Assembly: GCF_900143245.1 (NCBI RefSeq)
Contig: NZ_FRDK01000003.1
Location: forward strand, 310,001 to 374,000
From: Flavobacterium fryxellicola
GTDB lineage: Bacteria > Bacteroidota > Bacteroidia > Flavobacteriales > Flavobacteriaceae
Reading direction: 5' to 3'
DNA length: 64,000 bases
The notes beneath the pieces are model-generated. The model was not told the DNA's origin. It searched no databases and saw nothing but the letters and a program-made list of their open reading frames with translations. Shown here one piece after another: positions 27,252 through 36,344 of this stretch. The translations under genes were made by a program, and so were the position numbers. The stretch's first letter is position 1. The number at the start of each line of letters is the position of its first letter.

Positions 27252-29249
27252 ATGAAAAAGAAATTATACGGTTTTGTACTCTTATTTTTCACTTCGATAC
27301 CTCTTTTTGCACAAGACCAAGTTACAGATACGGTCGTGCAAAAAATACTAAAAGAAGTGATTGTAATTGGGAAAAAAACGCAATTATACCAGCAGCAGAC
27401 TAAGCCACTGGCTACAGTAGAGGAGTATTTGCAACAGTCAGGAAAAGTGGGAATGATTAAAAGAGGTGCTTATGCGTGGGAGCCCATCATTAATAGTATG
27501 ACTACCGAAAGAACGTTGATAACCATAGACGGAATGCGTGTTTTTGGAGCCTGTACGGACAAAATGGACCCGATAACTTCCTATGTTGAGGTTTCCAATT
27601 TATCGGAAGCCACAATCACATCAGGACAGCAGGGTGGGAATCACGGGGCAGCCATTGGCGGATCTATTGATTTAAAAAGAAACCGCAGCGGATTTGTAAA
27701 TTCTGGTTGGGATGTTTTAATACATTCTGGTTTTGAAAGCAATGGCAATCAAAAAATTGTGGGATCGGCGGTCAATTACGCAAACAATCGTTTTTATGTT
27801 GATACTGATTTCATGTATCGCGATGCCGAAAATTATACTGCAGGTAACAATCAAGAAGTTTTGTTTTCGCAGTTTAGAAAATTTAATATTTCTGCTACCT
27901 CCGGTTTTTCTTTTGATGAAAATAAAATGGTAGAAGCTTCCTTAATCTATGATAAGGCAACTGATGTGGGCTATCCGGCCCTTCCTATGGATGTTTCTTT
28001 GGCGGAAGCTTTAATCACTTCATTGAAATTTGAATATGTTCCAAAGTCTTCAAAAATTAAAAATTGGGAAACTAAAATTTATTACAACACCATCAAGCAC
28101 AGAATGGATGATACTAAACGTCCTTTTGTGCCTATTCACATGGATATGCCGGGTTGGAGTGATACGTACGGATTCTATTCAAAAGCCACTGGAGTTTTTA
28201 AAAGCCATCATTTGATGGTCGATTTAAATTCGTTTTATAACCGTTCTGTTGCTGAAATGACGATGTATCCGAGCAATCCAAACGAAAGTTTGATGTTTAT
28301 GTTTACTTGGCCAGATGTGCGAACACTTTATAATGCGTTGTTTCTAGAAGATACTATCCTGTTAAACAGTCAGTCCAGTTTGAGATTTTCAGCGAGTGTT
28401 GCGAATCATTTTAATACAGTTGCCAATGATTTAGGGCTGGAAAGTTTGCAAATTTTCTATCCTAATATGAAAAATAGCAAAAATAGAATTTTAAAAAGCA
28501 TTTCGTCAAATTACACATACGCTAAAAATGGGTTTCAGTATGGATTTGGACTTGCTTATGGGGAGCGCGCTCCATCGGTTTCTGAGGGTTATGGGTTTTA
28601 TTTATTCAATAGTTTTGATAGATACGATTATATTGGAAACCCAGAATTAAAAAACGAAAAAGCATCAGAAGCGAACGCTTTTATTGGTTTCAAAACCCAA
28701 AAATTAAGCACTAAACTCTCGTCTTCCTATTTTCATATTTCGAATTATATTGTTGGTAAACCTGCTGACAATATGATTCCGATGACTATTGGCGCAAGCG
28801 GAATAAAAACGTATACCGCACTGGATTATGCTACTATTGTTAATACTGATTTGAATATCGAATACCAATTTGACACGAACTTTAAATGGTTAGGTCAATT
28901 GGTTTACAGCTACGGACAAGATTATAAAAAAGAGAATTTACCTTTTATAAGTCCGCTGCGTTATTCCGCCGCGTTCCAGTATAACGTAAAAAAATTCTCC
29001 TCTGAAATGGCCGTTCAAGGAAATGCGGTTCACACGCAATACAGTCCTTTTTACGGAGAAGACAGAACGCCGGATTATGCTATTTTAAACGTCGCTTCGA
29101 GTTATTCCTTTCAGATGGATAATAGCAAATGGTATGTAAAAGCAGGCATAGAGAATGTGTTAGATGCCTATTATTCCACTTTTTCAGATTGGAACACTAT
29201 TCCTCGAAAAGGAAGAAATTTCTTTTTGAATATTAGTTTTGGTTTATAG
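27252..29249 (+). CDS. TonB-dependent receptor, OprC/NosA-like copper type
   Basis: A 665-residue outer-membrane receptor. It has a signal peptide (ending LFAQ), a plug domain (about residues 30-150) and a beta-barrel ending in an aromatic C-terminus (NISFGL). The plug contains GMRVFGACTDKMDPITSY. Its Cys101-x3-Met105 matches the CxxxM Cu(I) site known in Pseudomonas OprC. Its neighbours are Cys- and Met-rich proteins, which supports copper import. Start 27252 is chosen because the ATG at 27222 lies in the terminator hairpin and adds ten residues before the signal peptide. Confidence 0.82.
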   Translation: MKKKLYGFVLLFFTSIPLFAQDQVTDTVVQKILKEVIVIGKKTQLYQQQTKPLATVEEYLQQSGKVGMIKRGAYAWEPIINSMTTERTLITIDGMRVFGACTDKMDPITSYVEVSNLSEATITSGQQGGNHGAAIGGSIDLKRNRSGFVNSGWDVLIHSGFESNGNQKIVGSAVNYANNRFYVDTDFMYRDAENYTAGNNQEVLFSQFRKFNISATSGFSFDENKMVEASLIYDKATDVGYPALPMDVSLAEALITSLKFEYVPKSSKIKNWETKIYYNTIKHRMDDTKRPFVPIHMDMPGWSDTYGFYSKATGVFKSHHLMVDLNSFYNRSVAEMTMYPSNPNESLMFMFTWPDVRTLYNALFLEDTILLNSQSSLRFSASVANHFNTVANDLGLESLQIFYPNMKNSKNRILKSISSNYTYAKNGFQYGFGLAYGERAPSVSEGYGFYLFNSFDRYDYIGNPELKNEKASEANAFIGFKTQKLSTKLSSSYFHISNYIVGKPADNMIPMTIGASGIKTYTALDYATIVNTDLNIEYQFDTNFKWLGQLVYSYGQDYKKENLPFISPLRYSAAFQYNVKKFSSEMAVQGNAVHTQYSPFYGEDRTPDYAILNVASSYSFQMDNSKWYVKAGIENVLDAYYSTFSDWNTIPRKGRNFFLNISFGL

Positions 29250-29456
29250 AAGCGAACAACGTTAGGGTTTGTAATTAGAAGTAAACTTCGATTTGGACTT
29301 TTTACATGCGCGCGATTTGGACTCAAAAAAGCAATACTTATAGTATTAATTGATTTGGTGTGCAATAAAATGCTGCCATCAATCAAAACCTGAGTGGTGG
29401 AAACGTAAAAGCCAACTACCGGTGGAGCATCAACTTAAATTATAGTTTGTAGCTAG

Positions 29457-29495
29457 AACTCGATTAATAATTTGGACCAAATTATTAATCGAGTT
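29457..29495. repeat. 39-bp perfect palindrome
   Basis: AACTCGATTAATAATTTGG at 29457-29475 is repeated exactly in reverse complement at 29477-29495, with a single-base centre. A TTTAAGTTTTTG tail follows on the plus strand. It lies about 200 bp past the receptor stop and just before the tandem array. It could be a terminator, a cruciform, or a protein-binding site. Confidence 0.7.
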
Positions 29496-29576
29496 TAAGT
29501 TTTTGTGGAAACACGATACGCCACTTTTTAGCTCGTTTTTCCTTGATAAAACGGGCTGTGGAGTGCGCTAAATGCG

Positions 29577-30915
29577 GCTTTAAAAACCACTCGAACCGAC
29601 GTGCGTAGCAGGCGTTTTAGTTTAACAAATAGTATTTAGTATTGTATACTTTTCCTTTCCTCTACGTCTCTTTCGTTTATCCCAAACTTGTTTCGGGAAG
29701 TGTTTTGGCTTTTATCGAATTTCGAGGACTAACCTCAAACCCGTAAATCCAAAAAAGTATCGAGAAGCGCTTAACGTGATAAAGTTCTCCTCAGTAGGTA
29801 CTATTCGTGTCCTTGACGCCTCTTCGAGTGTTTTTGGCTTGTAATGGGTTTTTCATATTAAACTCAGACCTGTCAAGTCAAAAATGTATCGAGAAGTTCT
29901 TTTTGTAATCAGTTCTCGATACAATTTTTAAAGCAGTCCATTTAGTTTAAAAAGCGAGCTCGATTTTAGCTTTAAAAACCACTCGAACAGACGTGCGTAA
30001 CAGGCGTTTTAGGTTAACAAATAGTATTTAGTATTGTATACTTTTCCTTTCCTCTACGTCTCTTCCGTTTATCCCAAACTTGTTTCGGGAAGTGTTTTTG
30101 GCTTGTAATGGATTTTTCATATTATCCTCAAACCCGTAAAGCCAAAAAAGTATCGAGAAGCGCTTAAAGTTATAAAGTTCTCCTCAGTACGTACTATTGC
30201 TGTCCTTGACGTCTCTTCGAGTGTTTTTGGCTTGTAATGGGTTTTTCATGGTAACCTCAAACCTGTCAAGCCAAAAATGTATCGAGAAGTTCTTTTCGTA
30301 ATCAGTTCTCGATACAATTTTTAAAGCAGTCCATTTAGTTTAAAAAGCGAGCTCGATTTTAGCTTTAAAAACCACTCGAACAGACGTGCTTAACAGGCGT
30401 TTTAGTTTAACAAATAGTATTTTGTATTGTATACTTTTCCTTTCCTCTATGTCTCTTCAGTTTATCCCAAACTTGTTTCGGTAAGTGTTTTGGCTTGTTT
30501 AGAATTTAGCGTACTAACCTCAAACTCGTCAATCTAAAAAAGTATTGAGAAGCGCTTAACGTGATAAAGTTCTCCTCAGTAGGTACTATTCCTGTCCTTG
30601 ACGTCTCTTCGAGTGTTTTTGGCTTGTAATGGATTTTTCATATTAAACTCAGACCTGTCAAGCCAAAAAAGTATCGAGAAGCGCTTAAAGTTATAAAGTT
30701 CTCCTCAGTACCTACTATTCCTGTCCTTAACGTCTCTTCGAGTGTTTTTGGCTTGTAATGGGTTTTTCATATTAACCTCAGACCTGTCAAGCCAAAAAAG
30801 TATCGAGAAGTTCTTTTCGTTATAGAGTTCTCGATACAATTTTTAAAGCAATCCATTTAGTTTAAAAAGCGAGCTCGACTTTAGCTTTAAAAACCACTCG
30901 AACAGACGTTCGTAA
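29577..30915. repeat. Higher-order tandem repeat array, non-coding
   Basis: Units begin at GCTTTAAAAACCACTCGAAC: 29577, 29969, 30362 and a final partial one at 30884. Periods are 392, 393 and 522 bp. Each unit contains a 129-bp sub-repeat marked by GTGTTTTTGGCTTGTAATGG; the third unit has one sub-repeat more, giving the extra 129 bp. Each unit ends with a hairpin (TGTATCGAGAA paired with TTCTCGATACA) followed by ATTTTTAAAG, at 29885-29923, 30278-30316 and 30800-30837. No open frame spans a unit. The copies are highly similar, indicating recent amplification or homogenisation. The 29250-29576 stretch before it holds only the palindrome. Confidence 0.85.
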
Positions 30916-30988
30916 ATAGCTAGGTAGAAGGAGTAGATAATTAGATTTTGCATCTTGTTTTTTCAAGTACATAAATAATATTTGAATT

Positions 30989-31022
30989 AAAAAAAAAGGA
31001 ACTCCATTACGAAGTTCCTTTT
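30989..31022 (-). terminator. Terminator after the lysS fragment
   Basis: AAAAGGAACT and AGTTCCTTTT pair perfectly (30994-31003 and 31013-31022), with a T-run following on the minus strand. It lies past the stop of the lysS 3' copy. Confidence 0.75.
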
Positions 31023-31043
31023 AATATTCTATTATAAAATAAA

Positions 31044-31439
<396 letters not shown>

Positions 31440-31805
31440 TTATGGATAACTCGTCACTCTAATGAAATGGCTATCAATTTCAATCATAAATAGATTATGG
31501 TTTTTATTGACTGTTTCAATTTCAGAGATATATTGGTCAAAAATTTCAATTAGTTGCGTGTTTGAAATATTGCCTAAGTTTATCTTTAATAGTTTTTTTG
31601 GAGATTTATTAATAAGAAATGAATTTTTAAAATCAAAATCTTTTGTGATGAGGAGGAAATCGTTTAAGTCTGAAAATTTTGCAATAGCATCATCAGTTGT
31701 TAACCATTTTTCAAGGATAGTATTGATGTGAATGCATTCAAATCCTTTATTACTGATATGTTTTGAAAGTTTTATTGGAATATGGACATCACATAGAAAT
31801 TTCAT
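31440..31805 (-). CDS. DUF5615 PIN-like toxin
   Basis: A 121-residue protein with the PIN-like pattern of DUF5615: Asp6 in MKFLCDVHIP, Asp38/39 in WLTTDDA, and Asp56 and Asp58 in ITKDFDF. These acidic residues would bind Mg2+ for RNA cleavage. It is the toxin half of a VapBC-like pair with DUF433. Its ATG overlaps the last base of the antitoxin stop (TAATG). It lies between the lysS fragment and intact lysS. After its stop the same frame stays open into the lysS fragment. Confidence 0.85.
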   Translation of the reverse strand: MKFLCDVHIPIKLSKHISNKGFECIHINTILEKWLTTDDAIAKFSDLNDFLLITKDFDFKNSFLINKSPKKLLKINLGNISNTQLIEIFDQYISEIETVNKNHNLFMIEIDSHFIRVTSYP

Positions 31806-32035
31806 TAACTTACTTCCTTTAGAATATCACCTGAGATTGATAATTTGGCATAATACAACGTAGCTAAAATATCTTCTTTCTCTAATTCAGGATGATCTTC
31901 TAGGATTTCACTAGTTTCCATGCCAGAACCTAACATATCTAATATTACTTCGACCGGCCATCGCATATTTCTCACGGTTGGCTTGCCATGGCAAACTTCA
32001 GGGTTGATTGTAATTCGTTTAAGTAAATTTTCCAT
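31805..32035 (-). CDS. DUF433 antitoxin
   Basis: A 76-residue protein with the DUF433 pattern: ITINPEVCHGKPTVRNMRWP, then VILDMLGSGMETSEILEDHPELEKEDI. This small winged-helix family acts as antitoxin and probable autorepressor for DUF5615 PIN-like toxins. Its own -7 box (TATATTTG) lies just upstream, between its start and the lysS terminator, so the pair is transcribed independently of lysS. Confidence 0.88.
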   Translation of the reverse strand: MENLLKRITINPEVCHGKPTVRNMRWPVEVILDMLGSGMETSEILEDHPELEKEDILATLYYAKLSISGDILKEVS

Positions 32036-32051
32036 CGCATTAATTTTATAT

Positions 32052-32059
32052 CAAATATA
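32052..32059 (-). promoter_or_regulatory. -7 box of the toxin-antitoxin operon
   Basis: TATATTTG on the minus strand fits TAnnTTTG, 16 bases before the DUF433 ATG and directly after the lysS terminator palindrome. Confidence 0.6.
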
Positions 32060-32070
32060 ATGAATTGTTA

Positions 32071-32114
32071 GATATAAAAAACGGAGCTTCAATTGAAGCT
32101 CCGTTTTTTATATC
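32071..32114. terminator. lysS terminator, perfect 44-bp palindrome
   Basis: GATATAAAAAACGGAGCTTC plus AA is followed by its exact reverse complement. It has an A-tract on one side and a T-tract on the other, so it works on both strands. It insulates lysS from the toxin-antitoxin pair. Confidence 0.9.
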
Positions 32115-32130
32115 TTTAAATTAGTATAAA

Positions 32131-33840
32131 TTACTCTTTCAATCGACACGCTTTAGTATCACCATTTACGACAACTTCAGTCAATCCCAGAGAAGATAAG
32201 TTTTTCATGGCTTTATCCCATTTTTTACCGCTTAAGCCAGAGGTCATTTTTAGTGCGCCAAAATCCATTTGGTTTTCATTGGTTTTCAACAGCGCAACAA
32301 TCAGTTTCTCATCGTCTTCCAACTCAATTTGAACTTGTTTTTTCTCTTGTCGCATTTGAGGAAACAACAACACTTCTTGAATCGAAGCATTATTGGTCAA
32401 ATACATAATCAAACGATCCATTCCTATTCCCATTCCAGACGTTGGAGGCATTCCGTATTCAAGCGCTCTCAAGAAATCTTCATCGATAATTCCGGTAGCC
32501 TCATCATCTCCTTTTTCAGCCAAACGCATTTGGTCTTCAAAACGGGCTCTTTGGTCAATTGGATCATTCAATTCTGAATACGCATTGGCCACTTCTTTAC
32601 CACAAACCATCAATTCAAAACGTTCCGTCAATTCTGGATTGTCACGGTGTTGCTTACACAAGGGTGACATCTCTTTTGGATAATCCGTGATGTAAGTAGG
32701 TTGAATATAATTTCCTTCACATTTGGCACCAAAAATCTCATCGATCAATTTTCCTTTCCCCATTGTAGCATCCACGTCAATTCCCATGCCTCTTGCAGCA
32801 TCAAAAAGTTCCGTTTCACTTTTTCCAGAGATATCAAAGCCAGTAAAATGTTTGATCGAATCTGTCATCGTAACCCGAGCATAAGGTGCTTTAAAGCTAA
32901 TTTTGTGTTCTCCAAAGGTAACGTCACTCGTTCCGTTCACGGCAATGGCACAATATTCCAAAAGGTCTTCGGCAAATTTCATCATCCAGTTGTAGTCTTT
33001 GTAGGCTACATATATTTCCATAGCGGTGAATTCCGGGTTGTGCGTACGATCCATTCCCTCATTACGGAAATTTTTCGAAAACTCATAAACCCCTTCAAAA
33101 CCACCAACAATCAATCTTTTTAAATACAATTCATTGGCAATACGCATGTATAATGGCATGTCAAGTGAGTTGTGGTGTGTGATAAAGGGACGCGCTGCAG
33201 CACCACCGGGAATCGGTTGTAACACTGGGGTTTCCACTTCGAGATAGCCTTTATCATTAAAGAACGTACGCATTGCATTAAACAATTTGGTTCTCTTGAT
33301 AAACGTTTCTTTCACATGGTCGTTCACCGTTAAATCAACATAACGACGGCGGTATCTTTGTTCTGGATCTGCAAAAGCATCGTGCGTTTTGCCGTCCGCA
33401 TCCGTTTTTACTACTGGAAGTGGTTTCAAGGCTTTCGCCAAAACCGTTAATCCATAAACATGAACGGAGATTTCGCCTACTTGCGTTTTAAAAACAGTCC
33501 CGCAAACCCCAATAAAATCACCAATATCCAATAACTTTTTGAAAACCACATTGTACATCGTTTTCTCTTCATCCGTCGAAATATCATCTCGCGATACATA
33601 GATTTGAATACGCCCTTCCGCATCTTTCAATTCCGCAAAGGAAGCTTTCCCCATGATGCGTTTTCCCATCAAACGACCGGCCAAAACCACCTCTTTACCG
33701 TCGTACTTCTCGAAATCAGCAAGGATTTCGCTAGAATAGGCGGTGGTAATAAATTCGGCTGCAGGATAAGGTTCAATGCCTAAATTGCGTAAATCGGTCA
33801 GTGCTTCTCTGCGTAATATTTCTTGTTCGGATAATGCCAT
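32131..33840 (-). CDS. lysS: Lysyl-tRNA synthetase, class II
   Basis: A 569-residue enzyme charging tRNA-Lys. The N-terminal OB-fold anticodon-binding domain (about residues 50-165, VVLAGRLMGKRIMGKASFAEL) is followed by the class II catalytic core. Motif 2 is FRNEGMDRTHNPEFT and motif 3 is GMGIGMDRLIMYLTNN. A C-terminal extension of about 85 residues follows motif 3 and is the piece duplicated at 31044-31340. A well-formed promoter lies directly upstream and a perfect palindromic terminator downstream. Confidence 0.97.
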   Translation of the reverse strand: MALSEQEILRREALTDLRNLGIEPYPAAEFITTAYSSEILADFEKYDGKEVVLAGRLMGKRIMGKASFAELKDAEGRIQIYVSRDDISTDEEKTMYNVVFKKLLDIGDFIGVCGTVFKTQVGEISVHVYGLTVLAKALKPLPVVKTDADGKTHDAFADPEQRYRRRYVDLTVNDHVKETFIKRTKLFNAMRTFFNDKGYLEVETPVLQPIPGGAAARPFITHHNSLDMPLYMRIANELYLKRLIVGGFEGVYEFSKNFRNEGMDRTHNPEFTAMEIYVAYKDYNWMMKFAEDLLEYCAIAVNGTSDVTFGEHKISFKAPYARVTMTDSIKHFTGFDISGKSETELFDAARGMGIDVDATMGKGKLIDEIFGAKCEGNYIQPTYITDYPKEMSPLCKQHRDNPELTERFELMVCGKEVANAYSELNDPIDQRARFEDQMRLAEKGDDEATGIIDEDFLRALEYGMPPTSGMGIGMDRLIMYLTNNASIQEVLLFPQMRQEKKQVQIELEDDEKLIVALLKTNENQMDFGALKMTSGLSGKKWDKAMKNLSSLGLTEVVVNGDTKACRLKE

Positions 33841-33861
33841 TTTGTGCTGATTTTAAGAGCG

Positions 33862-33893
33862 CAAAGATACTGTATAAGTACCAAAGTAGCAAA
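33862..33893 (-). promoter_or_regulatory. lysS promoter (-33 and -7 boxes)
   Basis: On the minus strand TTTG (33890-33893) is followed after exactly 20 bases by TATCTTTG (33862-33869). This is the full Bacteroidota consensus TTTG-N19-21-TAnnTTTG. The start codon lies 21 bases downstream. Confidence 0.75.
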
Positions 33894-33910
33894 GTGCTAA
33901 AGGTTTTTTG

Positions 33911-33992
33911 GAGCTATTTCCAGCTTTCCGTTACAATCTTTTTATTTTTAAAGAAAAAATAAAAAGGATTTTCACTCTAATCTGGGCTAGGA
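33911..33992. repeat. Hairpin-forming intergenic element, copy C
   Basis: An 82-bp short form of the element seen at 4767 and 12271. It starts GAGCTATTTCCAGCTTTCCG, has an AT-only inner stem (TCTTTTTATTTTT with AAAAAATAAAAAGGA), and ends TTTTCACTCTAATCTGGGCTAGG. The GC-rich tip motif is missing. It sits just upstream of the lysS promoter, between lysS and a divergent lipoprotein gene. Confidence 0.6.
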
Positions 33993-34045
33993 ATTGTAGT
34001 TATTAATTTACATTTGGAAAAAATAACGATTCAAAATCATAAAAA

Positions 34046-34777
34046 TTGAAAAATAAAATTTACGTCTTACTGCTTTTAGTAGTGTTTTTAACAAGCTGCC
34101 ACGTCACAGAAACCCTTCATTTAAACGAAAATGGAACCGGTGCAATAGAAATTGTGAAATTTAGAGACGAACAAAGTTACATGCAAGTCATGGGTGAAAA
34201 CTACGCTAAGGAAGAAATTTTTCGCGATACAACTTACATTTTCAAGGATTTAATAGCACAGCATGCAGAAACATTTTCCAGACTACCTGCCTTTGAAAAA
34301 GCTATTTTCGAAAAATTTAATACGGTGGAAGTACACAGCAAGAAAAGCTCTTTCGAGAAAGAATTTCGCACGACAATCCGTCAAAAGTTTACTAAAATAG
34401 AGGAAGTTGCCGACTTGTACAAAACCGAAGAGTATGCGGACGACATAGAAAATAATTATGCTTTGGTTGCCGAAGAGCATTATTACAGTGTGAATTTTAC
34501 TTTTGATGGAAAAATTTTTAAAAGAATAGTCAAAATCACGGACGCTGTCGAACTAAAAAAACAACAAGATAAAATTTCAGAATTGAAAACTCAAGTAGCC
34601 AGTCTTAAAATTAACCAAACTTATGTTTTAAAATATCATTTTCCTCGAAAAATAAAATCGGTTTCAAATCAAAATGCAAAAATAAGTGAAGATAAAAAAG
34701 CATTGGAATTGCAATTTCTTATAACCGATTGTTTGGTAAATCCTGAGCGTACCAATCTAGAGGTTTTCTTAGAATAA
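34046..34777 (+). CDS. Hypothetical lipoprotein
   Basis: A 243-residue protein. The leader MKNKIYVLLLLVVFLTSC has a clear lipobox, but its initiating codon is TTG; no ATG in frame would keep the leader, so TTG at 34046 is chosen. The mature part begins ETLHLNENGTGAIEI, has mixed alpha/beta character and a helical segment near residues 165-195. I recognise no named domain. Monocistronic. Confidence 0.7.
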   Translation: MKNKIYVLLLLVVFLTSCHVTETLHLNENGTGAIEIVKFRDEQSYMQVMGENYAKEEIFRDTTYIFKDLIAQHAETFSRLPAFEKAIFEKFNTVEVHSKKSSFEKEFRTTIRQKFTKIEEVADLYKTEEYADDIENNYALVAEEHYYSVNFTFDGKIFKRIVKITDAVELKKQQDKISELKTQVASLKINQTYVLKYHFPRKIKSVSNQNAKISEDKKALELQFLITDCLVNPERTNLEVFLE

Positions 34778-34978
34778 CTAACAGAACTGAGTGTTGTTTT
34801 TCAGAGCTGAATTGAGCTGCCAAAAATTAACAAATTTTTTAAATGTCTGAAAATTAAATATATGTAAAATTATCGCTAACTTTAAGTTCTTTAAAATTCA
34901 TTTAAAATTGCATCCCTTATTCCAAGTTTAAACGGAGGTGATTTTAAGAAATAAGTAAACAATTTAAATAAAGATAGT

Positions 34979-36130
34979 ATGAAAGCACTTGTTTATTTCG
35001 GTCCTCGAGACGTGAGGGTGGTACAAATGCCGGATGCCAAAATTGAGCAACCGACGGATGTATTGGTTAAAGTAACCACAACTAATATTTGTGGATCAGA
35101 TCTTCACATGTACGAAGGGAGAACAGATATGGAATCTGGAAGAATTTTGGGTCACGAAAACATGGGTAAGGTGGTTGAAGTTGGTAAAGCTGTAACTCAG
35201 ATAAAAGTAGGAGATATGGTTTGTCTTCCGTTTAACATTGGATGCGGTCATTGTCAAAATTGTGAACGAGGCTTAACTGGTTTTTGTCTCACAATGAATC
35301 CGGGAACTGCCGGTGCTGCTTATGGTTTTGCGGGAATGGGACCTTACAGCGGGGGTCAGGCTGAGTACCTGCGTGTACCTCATGGCGACTTTAATTGCCT
35401 AAAATTACCCGAAGACGCCATCGAGAAGGAAAATGATTATGTGATGTTATCGGATATTTTTCCTACTGGATATCATGCCACGGAATTGGCTGGTGTAAAG
35501 CCAGGAGACTCTGTGGTGATTTATGGCGCAGGTCCGGTTGGACTTATGGCAGCACATTCAGCGAGTATTAAAGGAGCCAGTAAGATTATGGTTGTTGACA
35601 ATCATCCTGACCGATTGAAGCTTGCTGAAAAACTAGGGGCGATTCCTATTGATTTTTCAAAAGGGTCAGCAGTAGAGCAGGTTTTGGAACTTACCAAAGG
35701 AATAGGCGCCGATACAGGTTGCGAATGTGTAGGCTACCAATGTTGTGATAAACATGGTACTGAACATTCTAATATAACGATGAATGAACTCGTACAAGCA
35801 GTAAAAGCTACAGGTTCAATAGGGGTAGTGGGGGTTTTTGTTCCCAAGGACCCGAAATCAAAAGAAGATTTACAAAAAGAAGGGCACATGGATTTTGATT
35901 TTGGCCAATTCTGGATGAAAGGACAGCGAATAGCAACTGGACAGGCAAATGTAAAATCCTATGATCGTCAGCTTTGTACATTAATTTCTGCTGGTAAAGC
36001 TACACCATCATTAATTATTTCACATGAACTTTCACTGGACGAGGCTCCTAATGCATACAAACATTTTGATGCTCGTGATGAAGGATGGACAAAAGTAATA
36101 CTGAAACCAGAGATGGTTAAAAGTAAATAA
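34979..36130 (+). CDS. Zinc-dependent alcohol dehydrogenase, glutathione-independent formaldehyde dehydrogenase type
   Basis: A 383-residue medium-chain dehydrogenase. Catalytic zinc residues are in NICGSDLHMYEGR and GHENMGKV. Structural-zinc cysteines appear in GCGHCQNCERGLTGFC, and the NAD-binding GAGPVGLMA follows. The long insert CVGYQCCDKHGTEH and the YDRQLCTLI region match the glutathione-independent formaldehyde dehydrogenase subgroup. It oxidises formaldehyde or similar aldehydes with NAD+; the precise substrate is not certain. Ends at a strong terminator. Confidence 0.88.
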   Translation: MKALVYFGPRDVRVVQMPDAKIEQPTDVLVKVTTTNICGSDLHMYEGRTDMESGRILGHENMGKVVEVGKAVTQIKVGDMVCLPFNIGCGHCQNCERGLTGFCLTMNPGTAGAAYGFAGMGPYSGGQAEYLRVPHGDFNCLKLPEDAIEKENDYVMLSDIFPTGYHATELAGVKPGDSVVIYGAGPVGLMAAHSASIKGASKIMVVDNHPDRLKLAEKLGAIPIDFSKGSAVEQVLELTKGIGADTGCECVGYQCCDKHGTEHSNITMNELVQAVKATGSIGVVGVFVPKDPKSKEDLQKEGHMDFDFGQFWMKGQRIATGQANVKSYDRQLCTLISAGKATPSLIISHELSLDEAPNAYKHFDARDEGWTKVILKPEMVKSK

Positions 36131-36217
36131 AAAACGTATAATTATAGGAGGTATTTAACACAAAGGGAAACGAAAGGTGCAGTACCCTGCTTTGTGAACC
36201 GAATTCAGTAATTAAAT

Positions 36218-36263
36218 GGGGTGATGTAATGCTATGTAAATAGATTATATCATCCCTTTTTTT
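36218..36263 (+). terminator. Terminator after the dehydrogenase gene
   Basis: GGGGTGATGTAAT pairs with ATTATATCATCCC, with a 13-base loop and seven T residues after it. Confidence 0.8.
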
Positions 36264-36308
36264 GCGTAGTCTAATTTCCAATATTCTACATTCATGTTTC
36301 AAACTTCG

Positions 36309-36316
36309 TATCTTTG
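36309..36316 (+). promoter_or_regulatory. -7 box for lipB
   Basis: TATCTTTG matches TAnnTTTG and lies 28 bases before the ATG at 36345. It is inside a longer frame that opens at 36294, so it sets the true lipB start at 36345. Confidence 0.6.
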
Positions 36317-36344
36317 CCGCGCTGAAACTTTGCAATTCATAAAA

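Noticed and set aside
29577..30915. CRISPR array
   Set aside because: Units are hundreds of bases long with no short repeats and unique spacers, and no cas genes are near.
32269..33123. Plus-strand frames within lysS
   Set aside because: They are antisense shadows of a conserved synthetase.
36294..36344. Longer N-terminus for LipB
   Set aside because: A -7 promoter box lies inside it and LipB proteins begin near MNKIIQLQDLG.
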